From: Rhizophlyctis rosea
Lineage: Eukaryota > Chytridiomycota > Chytridiomycetes > Rhizophlyctidales > Rhizophlyctidaceae
Assembly (NCBI GenBank): GCA_027596075.1
Contig: JADGJC010000422.1
Coordinates: forward strand, 1 to 21,208
Length of the DNA stretch: 21,208 bases
Reading direction: 5' to 3'
The stretch's first letter is position 1. Each line of letters begins with the position of its first letter. Positions 1 through 9,259 of this stretch are shown here, piece by piece. The translations under genes were made by a program, and so were the position numbers. The notes beneath the pieces are model-generated. The model did not search any database and had not been told where the DNA came from. It saw only the letters and a list, made by a program, of their open reading frames with translations.

Positions 1-786
1 CCAGGATCCAATGAGAAGTAATGCACTACCGAGTATTAGATGGCTTGTAGTACTCGCCCCCCCCCGGGGGGGGGGGGGCAGGGGGGGGGTCGGGGGGAGG
101 GGGGGATGTGAGAGGGCTAGAGGCAAGGGGGAGGGTGGTGGTGGAGGGGGGGGCCAGCAGTTGCAGCAGCAGACTCATGCGCAGACGGGGACGGTTAGAT
201 ATGTTAGTGCCAGGACTAGGACGAGGTTTGGGTAGGATGGGTGGTGATGAGGAGGGAGTTGGGTCAAGTTAGATGTATATTTTGATGCTGGTAGTAATGG
301 CGCCTATGTAGATCTTCTTGCTTTTGCTTATTTCATATGTGTTTTCAATGATGTCCGTGTTTGTTTGCCTTGTGCATTTCTGAAGTGATCATGGTTTGAT
401 CAAGCAGTTTGATGACTTCCACGTCAAGTTCGATCTGTATGTATGTTCCAATCTCTCTTTCCGACATTTGTTGCCTAGCGAAGTCCGTCGGGCAGGATTT
501 GCACTGAATGCGACAAAGGCCTCAGGGTGTTTTAGGTGGTCAACAGATAAGAAGTTTCTGCAGTGTAATGAGCACCGATGTTATGAAGAATACCTTTTCC
601 TTGTGCGCCAGTGAAACAACGTCGGCAAACTCTAGTGAGTGCGCGTGGCTCGATGTCTTATTCATTTTTGGCACACAGGATTAACGCTTCACTTAATTTC
701 CTGCAGAGCGGTCACCAATTCCAAGACGCTGGCTGGCGAACTTCACAACTAGGACAGATTGTTACCTTCAGCATGATGTCACACAC
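1..786. other. Non-coding left flank with polyC/polyG tract
   Basis: No gene is supported here. Positions 57-65 are nine C followed at once by thirteen G (66-78), then further G runs to about 160, with strong strand asymmetry. The open frame over this stretch is a Gly/Arg low-complexity artefact. From about 240 to 786 the sequence is of mixed composition; the open frames there show no family resemblance or splice structure. Confidence 0.6.
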
Positions 787-860
787 GCTCTTATGGCGCA
801 ATTGGCTAGCGCGTTCGGCTGTTAACCGGAAGGTTGGTGGTTCGAGCCCACCTAGGAGCG
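787..860 (+). tRNA. tRNA-Asn (anticodon GUU)
   Basis: A complete, intron-free cloverleaf of 74 nt. The acceptor stem 787-793 pairs with 853-859 with one G-T wobble, and G860 is the discriminator. The D-stem is GCGC/GCGC (796-799, 809-812). The anticodon stem is 814-818/826-830 with loop CTGTTAA, so the anticodon is GTT (821-823). The T-arm is GGTGG/CCACC with loop TTCGAGC (841-847). CCA is not encoded, as expected for a eukaryotic nuclear gene. Six T residues at 862-867 give the RNA polymerase III stop. Confidence 0.97.
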
Positions 861-861
861 C

Positions 862-867
862 TTTTTT
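862..867 (+). terminator. RNA polymerase III oligo-T terminator of tRNA-Asn
   Basis: A run of six T begins two bases after the tRNA discriminator base. Four or more T on the coding strand is the normal Pol III stop. The run also overlaps the start of the first copy of the 70-bp repeat. Confidence 0.85.
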
Positions 868-1003
868 GTTCGTTTGGTTGTCATGTTGGCGGACGACACC
901 TAAGGTGTCCATTTGGGTGACAATGGACCCATGTTTTGTTCGTGTGGTTATGCTGTTGGCAAACGACATATAAGGGGTTCATTCGGGTGACGGGCCAAGG
1001 AGA
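864..1003 (+). repeat. Imperfect 70-bp tandem duplication, two copies
   Basis: Copy 1 (864-933) and copy 2 (934 to about 1003) both begin TTTTGTTCG and share blocks such as TGTTGGC, AACGACA/GACGACA, TAAGG and CGGGTGAC/TGGGTGAC in the same order and spacing. Identity by eye is roughly 70-80 percent. The duplicated unit starts inside the tRNA-Asn terminator. No coding function is apparent. Confidence 0.75.
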
Positions 1004-1109
1004 CAGGTGCACAATTTTTAGGGGGATCTTCGTATTTCAACATGAGCATCGAGCTCTTCAGGCAAAAGGCCACAATATGGATAATTACTAATACTTATAA
1101 AGTACAAGC

Positions 1110-2848
1110 TCATGAAATTCTTCCTCCTTCACGATTCGGGCAGCCGTGCGCACTGTACACATCCGCCAGATCCCAGTCTCCCTGCCCCACCGCTCCTTCT
1201 GCGCCGTTTTTCGCGGCCTTGCTCAAATGTTCCTCCTTTTTGACCATCAACAAGTCCAACTTCCGAACAGTATCATCTGCCCTCCCCCGCCAAGCACGCC
1301 GGGATTCCCGCATCCAATCCGCGTCTGGGAACCAGAGAATATGCCCTTCATCCACAAATTTCCAGAATATGTTTCTATAGTATGTGGAGCCCACCTCTTC
1401 ACTTCCCATGTCCATCAGCCACGTCCCGAAAAGCACCCCTCCCATCATCAGATCAACACAATCAGGAGACAATCTTGGATGGCAGCGTCGCTGAATGGCA
1501 GAAACGGCCCAAAACCACCCTACGATATTTGCTGTCGGGCGTAAGCGCGCATTACGTGCCTCTGCTCCTGAAGCCAGCCCGCTTGAGAAGAGGGTTTGGA
1601 TAGCGAAAATGTTCTTCTCGAATGCCGAACAAGTGACAGGCGTCTTCGCAGAGGTCGTACTGGTTTACGGGGGGGACGCCACACGCTATGATGGTCTTTA
1701 TGTTTTGGATCTGGCATTTGCGAATCGCGAAACGGAGGTAAAATGTCCGACGGTATTGGGACATTTGAGAGGGCGGTTCGATGGCGGGGACGAGGCGGCG
1801 GAGTCGATAATAGGCATCGAATGGAAACTCTTCGGGGAGTACTTCTGTTGCTCGTTGGTACAATTGTTGGACCTCTGTTTCGAATGTTGCCCTTTCAATT
1901 GCACTGGCAGAGGTGAAAAGTTTTATCACGATTTCCATGGTGGATTCGTCGCTAGCGTAGGAGGAAATTCTTGGAAGGACGTGCAGGAGGTGGAGTTTCT
2001 CGGTGATTTGGGGATCCGTCACAAATGCCAGTTCCCATGGCGCAAGCTCTCCAACCGTCGCAGTGTCCTGCACCCAAAGAAACAATTCTGTCAGAGGGAG
2101 AAGTTCCTCCTCAAGTACCAGCCTAATCTATTCGTCCACTTGCTCACTACGCTCCAACCCAAAGAGATTACCGAATCGGGCTAAGCTATTTGGCGATTCA
2201 TACCCTCTGAAATATTCCAAACCACCTATCCGTAGGAAACCCCCTGCCATTTCCCGCCCACGTTCTTTGTACCAGGTGCAGCATTGGAACATTATGCGGA
2301 GGACTGCTGGAGCTAGCTCATCGCGTTTTGCTGCGTGCTTACAGAATCTTTCTATATAGAGTAAAGGAGGCTTTGGCCCATTGATAATGGCGTCAAGAAT
2401 CGGCCCCATCGTGACGGACGGACCACAACGGGAAACAGGTTAGAGGCACGATGGCGTGGAAAGGCGGAGCGGACTGAAGGAGGGCAATGACGTTTGATGG
2501 TGATCGAAGAAAGTAGCGGAGACGGCGACATGTGTGAGATATGTCATCGATGGCCGAGAAATCGACCATCCTCAATATGGACAGCAGAACGTCATCGTTG
2601 ATGATCGTGATAGGGCAAGGGGGTGCAGCTGGGGTTTCAACGGCTAGTGGTGCGGCATCATCGTCGACGTTCAGATCGTCAACAGCTGTAATTGATATTT
2701 GAGCCTCCAATACGTGAAACCGCCCGGACTCTAACCTCTCGAGTAAGGCTTGGGTACGAGCTATCTGAGCTTGAATTTGCTGACGCAAGGGGTCATTATC
2801 GTTGTTGGCCGTCGAGGTGGAAGCCTGGAGAGTCGAATGTGTGGCCAT
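1110..2848 (-). pseudogene. F-box-like family protein, copy A, broken by two frameshifts and a stop
   Basis: The start at 2848 has a good context (ACAGAGATGGCC). Read on the minus strand it gives a short heptad helix (QIQAQIARTQALLERL), a degenerate F-box-like segment (DISHTCRRLRYFL), then GPKPPL, QCCTWYKERG, PPSQM, YDLCEDACHLFGI and a GGVLFGTWLMDMG block, in the same order as copy B at 3455-5543. Aligned to copy B, one surplus base in the C4 run at 2404-2407 shifts the frame. An in-frame TAG at 2128-2130 interrupts homologous residues on both sides, and one surplus base in the A4 run at 1606-1609 shifts the frame again before the C-terminal block, which ends at 1110. F-box proteins normally present substrates to SCF ubiquitin ligases, but the F-box match is weak and the substrate unknown. 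With three lesions I call it a pseudogene. If the two homopolymer breaks are assembly errors, the TAG would still remove the C-terminal half. Confidence 0.7.
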
Positions 2849-3454
2849 CTCTGTGTAGTGCTAGGGTAGAAGCTCACCAGTGTCGTCTATTTATTCATGA
2901 GTGTATGGAACAAAATAGTAGAATGGCGGTAAGGGACAGCTTACCGCAAAGAATTGACTGGTGCCGTTCCAAAGATAAAAGAAGGCTTCAATGTTACCTG
3001 AGACAGGTCGATTATGGTATTTTCCTTACTTCAGTGCTTCGTGACGCTGTAGAGGAAGGAAACGATGGGAAACTGAGCGATGAAGTGTGTTGGGACTGTC
3101 AGAAGGTCTGTGAAGGCCCACCCTGTGAAACCTGTCAATCAGTGAATCCATCAATTTGGCTGCGTCACCTTATGCCACGGTCAATATATGCATTTAGTGG
3201 AGTCATCGTGTCCTTCACAGGCGGGGAAATTGAAATCGCACAGCCCGGCCTTGCCAAAACTCCTTTGCAAAAACACCCTCGTTGCTTGTCTCCGCGAATA
3301 TGAGCATCAAAATGTCAATGTGCATACCGCGCCCAACAATCTATACATGAAGGGGGTGAGATTTTGGATGCAATACTTATTACTGACTGATGCTGCCGGA
3401 ATACGTCTGACCCTAAACTATAAATCCGCCTATTTTCTGACCCTTGCTATCTAA
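2849..3454. other. Spacer between the two F-box-like paralogues
   Basis: About 600 bp upstream of copy A and downstream of copy B, holding the promoter and 5' leader of copy A. The only distinct element is the 30-bp block at 3124-3153. Open frames on the plus strand here are antisense to copy A or lack any family resemblance. Confidence 0.55.
3124..3153 (-). promoter_or_regulatory. Conserved 30-bp upstream element, copy A
   Basis: This block matches 5779-5808 at 29 of 30 positions and lies 276 bp upstream of the copy A start codon on the same strand. Read toward the gene it contains CTGATTGACAGGTTTCACA. TGATTGACAG is the known composite site of PBX/MEIS-type TALE homeodomain proteins in animals; whether a fungal TALE protein binds here is inference. 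Flanking DNA is not alignable apart from a shared CGTCAC a few bases further out. Confidence 0.45.
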
Positions 3455-5543
3455 TCAATACATCTCTGAAGAATCAGAATCGTCATCTTTAAACCTTTTA
3501 GCTGAACCAGATATCCCTTCACTTTCGTCGCCTTCGTGTTCCGTGCCCCAGCTTGCCATCCTTTTCAACCGATGCGGCTCCGAACCTTCTGACAATGACT
3601 CTGGCAAACTGGTCACCTCGTCGCTACCATCCTCGTCCGTGTCCCATGCTGGATTCCCTTCCCGACCGACGTGCCCAAAATCACTCCTGGATGCTGCCGC
3701 ACCGTCGTCGTCGCTCTCATCTTCCTTCTTAATAACCCCGGCTGCTTCGCTCGCAGATGTCAGCCGCTCCAGCTCAAGGCTGGCCATCTCAACGCCCTCG
3801 TGGCTTCCTTCAAGATCCGAACATGCAATCTCCTCCAATGTTCTCCAATGCAATGCATCCCGCTTGGACAACCTCAGCCCACTCATGCCCCTACTTCGCC
3901 CTTGCTGATCCCTTGGCTCATCACGTCCAGTGATCAATGCCGTCGACTCCGACCTGTCACCGTCTTGCCCTTTCGCGGTTCCCAAGAAAAGGGCAGATCG
4001 TCATGAAATGATCCCGCCAGCCGTTTCCACTCCTGTTGATACTCCGGAACCCAATAATCTGTTGGCCGCCAAATAATAGATCCGCCACGAACGTATTTCC
4101 AAAAGATCTTGATGTTCTTTGCGGAGCCCGATTTATCATTTCCGTTATCCATCAGCCACGCCCCGACGAGTACACCTGCCAATATCTTATCTAGGTCAAC
4201 AGAGTGCCATTTCGGAAGGTCGCTGAAACCATCTTGCTGTTGAATCTTAGACACAGCCAAACACCACGCTTCAAGATGGCTTTCGGAGTAGTGTGCATTG
4301 GAACATTGATTGCGGTAGTAATGGCGGAAAAGGGACTTTAGGTTTATGACTTCGTATGGCTTGATGTTGAACATTTGGCCCGCTTCTTCACAAAGCTCGT
4401 AATAGCTCAGGTGGGGAATGCCGGCTTTTGCAAAGACCTTATGCGCTGGAGCTGGGAGGTTCGAATCGCGGAAAGCAGGTGGAGGGATCTGTGCTTGGCT
4501 GTCATCTGAGATGGTGGCAAGGAATTGGGATAGAGATGGAGCAGTCGAGAATAAGTTGGGAGAACGTCATTGTCTTTCCAGGGCCGCTCGAGCCTTTCGG
4601 TTTGAAGATCGAGAATGTGTCGTGTGAAGGCTAATTGGTCGCCGGGAGTTGCTTGCCGGTAGGCAACTTCGACGATTCTCATGGTCTCAGGGTGTGTGGT
4701 ATAGTTGGTGACTCTCGGGACGAGGGCAAGCAGTTTCAACCATTTTCCATCCTCAAACGCCTCCAAATGCCTGAGCATCCTCACTTCCCAGCCTTTGGGG
4801 GATTCCAATGGTGAGGCTGTTCCTATATAAGCTACGAGCTCCCTCAATGGGAGTAGCTCATTATCTAAAGCTAACCTAACCCTTGCTCCGTCCGGCGACT
4901 GAGGCTTTTGAAATAGGAAAAGGAATCTTGGGAAACTAGTTTGCGTGTCGTATTTGAGCATTAGTCGCAAACGACCAGACTCCAACACTTGCGGAATTCC
5001 CTGCCCACGCTCATACCATATGCAGCATTGCCCTACTAGACGGTAAAACACTGCAAGGAGATCATCTCTGTCGACCGCCATTTTCCAGAACTCTTCCACC
5101 CAGTACAGAGGGGGTTTTGGTCCACTGGCGATGAGGTTGAGGACGGCGCCATTGTCAGGGAAGGACCAACGTGGAAAGCGGGTGAGCGTTGCGACGGCAT
5201 GGTAGGGTGGGAGTGACATGAAAATTGCGTGAACGTTTTCGGGGGTACGGAGGAAGTTGTGCAGGCGACGGCACGTGTGGGAGAGATTATGATAGGAGGA
5301 AGGGTCGACGCGATATAGGACAGCTAGCAGAGCATGATCATGGATAGTTGCAAGTGTGATAGCTGAGTCGAACTTTAAGAGCAACGCTTGTGCACGTGCA
5401 ACGTGGGCCCGCAAGCTGTGACGGGCAGCAAGATTATCGAAGGCGGTCAAAGGCGAAGAAAGGTTGAGTCCACTCAGAAAGTCGGCAAGAAGGGGGTCCC
5501 TTTGGATTTCCGCAACATCCATAGAGCAGGTCACGCGTGCCAT
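3455..5543 (-). CDS. F-box-like family protein, copy B, with two frame changes
   Basis: The start at 5543 (GGATATGGCA, purine at -3, G at +4) is preferred to an upstream ATG at 5738, because the added 65 residues have no counterpart in copy A and read like translated leader. Order of blocks: helix LRAHVARAQALLLKF; F-box-like NLSHTCRRLHNFL; GPKPPLYWVEEF; QCCIWYERG; NELLPLRELV; PPSQM; YYELCEEAGQMF; SESHLEAWCLAV; LAGVLVGAWLMDNG. The first frame stops at 4407, but homology to copy A continues in the next frame from about 4438, exactly one base short in the AA at 4439-4440. The second frame stops at 3934. A third frame (3455 to about 3985) carries an acidic, serine-rich tail ending AKRFKDDDSDSSEMY, reached by one more missing base near 3968-3973 or by a 56-nt intron with a poor donor (GTGACA). 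Probable role: adaptor for ubiquitin-linked turnover, nuclear if the tail belongs. Function is unproven. Confidence 0.6.
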
Positions 5544-6097
5544 ATCCCACCTGTCAACTGTTGTCAGGATTGGGGTAAGTTGTACCGGGAGGTGCCAAAC
5601 CAACTTATAGAAGACAAAGATATCAACAAAAAGCAACTCAAATTGATTGAAAAAGGCGAAAACCGGGAATATTATACCACAAGACCAAGTTGGAAGTCGG
5701 CAGCGAGAGAGGAATATCCGGGAGGGAAAGCAAAACATCTATCATTCCCCTTCATGCCTTCGTGTAGGTGAACGGTCTTGTGAAACCTGTCAATCAGTAA
5801 ATCCATCACGAAGCCGTCACACAATTGAAGGTGTTATCGCGACACCTCATTTGTCTGTGAAAAAGAAACAAGAGCTCCATAAAATGACTGCATCAACATG
5901 GGATATTACCATGCTCAATCATGCTATCAATTTATAGGCGGCCTATTCCTACATTGAGAACCATCGCCAGCTGGTCCGGCCGTGTGGCTTAGACTACGCG
6001 TGGTGGCCCGGCAAAAGGACCCTTGCTCCCAATTGCAAAATTTCCTTAAAATTTTCGTTGTTAAGACCAGTAAAGAGGTTGCATCATTGGTGCATAA
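5544..6097. other. Upstream region of copy B
   Basis: Holds the copy B leader and promoter, including the conserved 30-bp block (5779-5808), then GC-mixed sequence up to tRNA-Leu. AAAA at 6048-6051 reads as TTTT on the minus strand and is the first plausible Pol III stop downstream of the tRNA. No further gene is seen. Confidence 0.5.
5779..5808 (-). promoter_or_regulatory. Conserved 30-bp upstream element, copy B
   Basis: Second occurrence of the block at 3124-3153, differing at one base, 236 bp upstream of the copy B start codon and in the same orientation relative to its gene. Since the two proteins have diverged far more than this block, it is a candidate for a selected regulatory site or for part of a dispersed repeat. 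Confidence 0.45.
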
Positions 6098-6180
6098 TGA
6101 TCAGAGTGGGATTTGAACCCACGCCTCCGAAGAGATCAGGGCCTTAACCTGACGCCTTAGACCAACTCGGCCATCTGACC
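6098..6180 (-). tRNA. tRNA-Leu (anticodon AAG)
   Basis: An 83-nt class II tRNA without intron. The acceptor GGTCAGA (6180-6174) pairs with TCTGATC, and A (complement of 6098) is the discriminator. The anticodon stem is TCAGG/CCTGA with loop TTAAGGC, so the anticodon is AAG (6143-6145), read as inosine-AG after editing. The long variable arm (about 13 nt with a TTCG-type loop) and the T-arm GTGGG/CCCAC with loop TTCGAAT are typical of leucine. The nearest TTTT on this strand is about 47 nt downstream, unusually far for a Pol III stop. Confidence 0.96.
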
Positions 6181-6493
6181 ATATGATCACGACGAATGGA
6201 CCATGCAGTTCTCTACTTGCCTGCAGCAGCGCGGGACCGGGAAAGGGGATGTCATTGTGGAAACGGCATCGTGCCTTCGTGCGCCATAAGCATTGCACGC
6301 CAGCAATGCTAGCTACCTTTTTCGGAGGTACTAACATCAAGGTCACATTTGATGAACGCACTCTATTATAGTCTCTATACATAGAAGATGTTGGAGGCAT
6401 GTCATTTCTTGAAACGTCAAGCTTCGGATACGGGAGTCGCAAGGTTGCGTAATGTATGCCACGCTTCGGGTGCTTTCATTTGTTGGCTGGGAA

Positions 6494-6527
6494 ACATACT
6501 ATAATCATCGACATACTATAATCATCG
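6494..6527 (+). repeat. Perfect 2 x 17-bp tandem duplication
   Basis: ACATACTATAATCATCG occurs at 6494-6510 and again at 6511-6527 with no mismatch. Non-coding context. The lack of divergence suggests a recent slippage or break-repair event. Confidence 0.9.
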
Positions 6528-7597
6528 ATGTTTGTTTTTTCCAAAGCCATCAGAAAATGAGAATACATTCTGAATTTGTGAGTTCTCACGCATGTCATGA
6601 GGTTCCGTCTGGCCATCCAATCACTTTTTTCGAGTGTTAGATAAGAGCAGCATCTGTGCAGACGAGCAGAAAAAGAATCCCAATGTAGAATTGAAACTGA
6701 TCCTGGCACAAAGGACGCTTGATCCAGCTTAATGGCTAGTTGATTGCGACTTTGAGTTTTGACTGTTTCCGGTTCTATGGACGAATGCATACCAGAAGAA
6801 TAGAAATCCTACATGAGTGAGAAGTCGTGTATCGGCAGGAATGGGAATTCATTCAGATGATCATCAGCTCAATACCTTGAAGTAGGTTTGGAACATCACA
6901 CCTTGGAATGAAGAGGTGGAAATTTGACAGCATCAAATGGCGTGCTGTACAGCAAAGTCAGCAAAAAAGTAGTATTTGTAACATCTCGTCGTCGTATTTG
7001 GGTCAGTCCGGATTGACACGAAGACAGCTCAAAGGTTTCGATTGATGTTCTGAAGAAATGGCAGAATGATCTGAATGGTGTGTGGAGTCAGAGGAGGCAA
7101 TGCGAACGCGACCTACCATGTAGGAAAACAAAGGGCAGCGATGATGGACCCGCTTGGCACTGGAGAGAGCACTCGTCGTAACAATGCACCGGACCTAGTT
7201 GGTAGCTTGCTGATTGGTCTTGGATACGCCAAGCCGAATTCCCGATGCTGTTAGGTGCTGTTGGTGCCCCTTCCACAGGGAACGAGAAAGACCCCCCCGA
7301 AAATCTATAGGTGGGCTGGCCAAAAAGAAGCTATACCATCGATGACGTCAAACCGCTTTTCTCTTTGCCAAGAAATATAGGCGAACAAATCATTTCGACA
7401 GGGTTCTTCAACTGCCCATTGCAACAAGAACTTACCTGGTGGTATTCACTCGCCGAAAAAAATTAGTACTCATTTGTCAGTTTTGCAAATTGAATACATT
7501 GCAAAAAACAAACAAAGAGAGGGAGATGAATAGGAGACATGCACTGCACACCCCTTGACTCAATCAACAATTGGTCATTGGCGAACTACCCAATGTG

Positions 7598-7627
7598 ATG
7601 GTCTCTTTCTCCATGGTCTCTTTCTCC
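7598..7627 (+). repeat. Perfect 2 x 15-bp tandem duplication
   Basis: ATGGTCTCTTTCTCC is present at 7598-7612 and 7613-7627 without mismatch. It lies about 200 bp past the stop codon of the SAP18 gene and has no evident function. Confidence 0.9.
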
Positions 7628-7833
7628 TAGAATCGGCGCCTAACAGTACTGGAACAATCCAGCCTCCCAATCGTTGACAAGATGCACGGATAGCGCTCAA
7701 TATCAATCGCTCAACCCTTTAACGATCCACCCTTTAGTTGAACATGTACAATTGCATTCAAACAGTATATGACAGCGAAACACCGTGCTTGTGCGCACGT
7801 GCTTGTGATGAACGTAAACAAATTCCGCAAACA

Positions 7834-8959
7834 TCAACGACCATGACGTCCATAGGGTTCGAACCCTCTTCGTTCCCTATCCCTCCTCTCATCCCTGTAA
7901 GCCCTCTGCTCCCTCGGCTCCCGATCCCGATCCCACTCCCTCCCGGCACCATTGCTCGCACGCCGATCCCAAGTATCCCTCTCATGGAAGCTCGATCGTC
8001 GGTCCGGCGGGTACGGGAATCCACGACCCGGAGGAGGAGGGGGAGCACCCCACGGTCCCTCTGCCCTTCCGCCCCGAATCGGCCCACCGCCCGCCCTTTC
8101 CGGATGCATGAACCCTCCCGGTACACCACGCGGCCCATGGAAGTCCCTCGGAAGCGGCCCACCGCCAAACGCCGGGTGGTACGGCCGGACTTCCTTGTCC
8201 CTTCCAAAGTTCCGGTCTGGGTGCTCGTGCTCGGCGTTGGGGATGATTCCTACGGAGAGGAAGTCGCCGACTTGGAATTTTGTGTCATCGAGGGTTCGGT
8301 CGTCGCGGGATTGTGGGCGGAAGTTTGAGACGAAGGTTGTTGCTTCGCGGGTGGTGTAGTAGTCGTTGTGGAGGACGTCGTGGGAGAGGAGGTTGATGAT
8401 GAGGCGGGCAGAGCGGGATCGAGCTTCGGGGAAGTGTTCGCCGATGAGAGCGGCTAGTTCGCGGAAGGAGGTGTCTTTCCTGTATGTGTAGGGTAAGTCG
8501 ACGATTCAGGACGCGGGTGACCCGCATACTGCTGCTACTTACCAAGCATAGATTTCGGTTTCGTTCGTTGGTAGCTTCGCCGGCGTCAAATCTTCCTTCG
8601 GAATCGTCCCACCCACTTTCACGAACGTCCGGATCAAAAATGGACACGTCTGCACACATCCGCCTGTCAGCTTCCCTCCAATCCATTCAACCACATATGA
8701 CAAGCCGTACCTTCTCACGATCAACTTTCTGCTTCTTACTTCCACCCAGCTCCTTGTCCATTCCCTCCACGTTCGTCTCCGCGCTGCGTTCGGTACCCTT
8801 GTGCCGTTCCTCGCGATCACCCTCATCCCCAGAATCGTTCCCTTCGTCGGCCTTATTTCCCGCCTGCGACTTTTGTTCATCGTCCACGTCCATTTGTGCC
8901 ACACTCTCCTCGCCGCCTGCGGTTGGAGTCGCTGATTCTTTCTCTTGTTCTGATGCCAT
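7834..8959 (-). CDS. SAP18: Histone deacetylase complex subunit SAP18 homologue
   Basis: Three exons, 8711-8959, 8543-8649 and 7834-8479, joined in frame give 333 residues. The introns (61 and 63 nt) have GTACGG...GTGCAG and GTAAGT...CATACAG ends, the first with CTGAC as branch site. The start at 8959 has A at -3 and G at +4. Residues 1-83 are acidic and end in a basic KKQKVDREK. Residues 84 to about 200 form the SAP18 fold, with TCPFLIRTF, ETEIYAWKDTSFRELA, HFPEARSRS and FQVGDFLSVGIIP matching the family's CPLLLR, LQIYTW, LVKEVYP and FQIGDYL blocks. Residues about 211-333 are rich in G, P, then R with D or E. SAP18 joins the Sin3 histone deacetylase complex and, with RNPS1 and Acinus or Pinin, the ASAP/PSAP complexes on spliced mRNA. 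Human SAP18 is about half this length; the extra N- and C-terminal regions are unusual. Confidence 0.93.
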
Positions 8960-9259
8960 CGTCAATTGTTGTTTGCGTGTTGTAGATCAATTTGATTGCG
9001 TGGGAAAATGCGGAAGTGGTGCTTGGGGTGCAAGCGCAGCAGGAAGGGCTGGCCATTTTAGGCTTGGGTGGCTGAACTTGGGGCTTGACGGATCTGACCA
9101 ATAATGTCTTGCTGGTAACTTAATGCATTGACCTTTATGACGGACAAACAATGATTATATGGAAGGAGAGGAGAGCAAATTATTGATGAATGCAAATAGG
9201 GGTTAGAAGTACAAAATGCTCGAATGCCTAACCCCTATACATGTGCAAAGGCGCCCTGG
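8960..9259. other. SAP18 promoter and ankyrin-gene 3' flank
   Basis: About 300 bp between the SAP18 start codon and the stop of the next minus-strand gene upstream. It must hold the SAP18 promoter. I see no TATA box or recognisable site that I would defend. Confidence 0.4.

Larger units (their letters stand above)
6181..7833. other. Non-coding interval with two perfect short tandem duplications
   Basis: No gene is supported. Open frames are short, have no family resemblance and overlap on both strands. The interval contains a perfect 17-bp duplication at 6494-6527 and a perfect 15-bp duplication at 7598-7627. The right part is the 3' flank of the SAP18 gene. Confidence 0.6.

Noticed and set aside
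11..235. Gly/Arg-rich 74-codon open frame
   Set aside because: It is produced by the polyG tract and has no other support.
2692..3303. 203-codon plus-strand open frame upstream of copy A
   Set aside because: It overlaps the first part of copy A in antisense and its remainder has no family resemblance; the conserved 30-bp block inside it matches as DNA in a promoter position.
4375..4440. A 32-nt intron as explanation of the frame change in copy B
   Set aside because: It is too short compared with the other introns, and it would remove residues that align with copy A.
5544..5738. Hydrophobic 65-residue N-terminal extension of copy B that looks like a membrane anchor
   Set aside because: It has no counterpart in copy A, and the ATG at 5543 has a good context and fits the shared helix. 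Most likely translated leader.
7853..7872. GGGTTCGAACCC, resembling a tRNA T-arm
   Set aside because: There is no acceptor, D or anticodon arm at tRNA distances, and it lies inside the last SAP18 exon.
7738..9104. Plus-strand open frames of 196 and 206 codons
   Set aside because: Both are antisense to SAP18 exons, whose splice sites and family motifs fit the minus strand.
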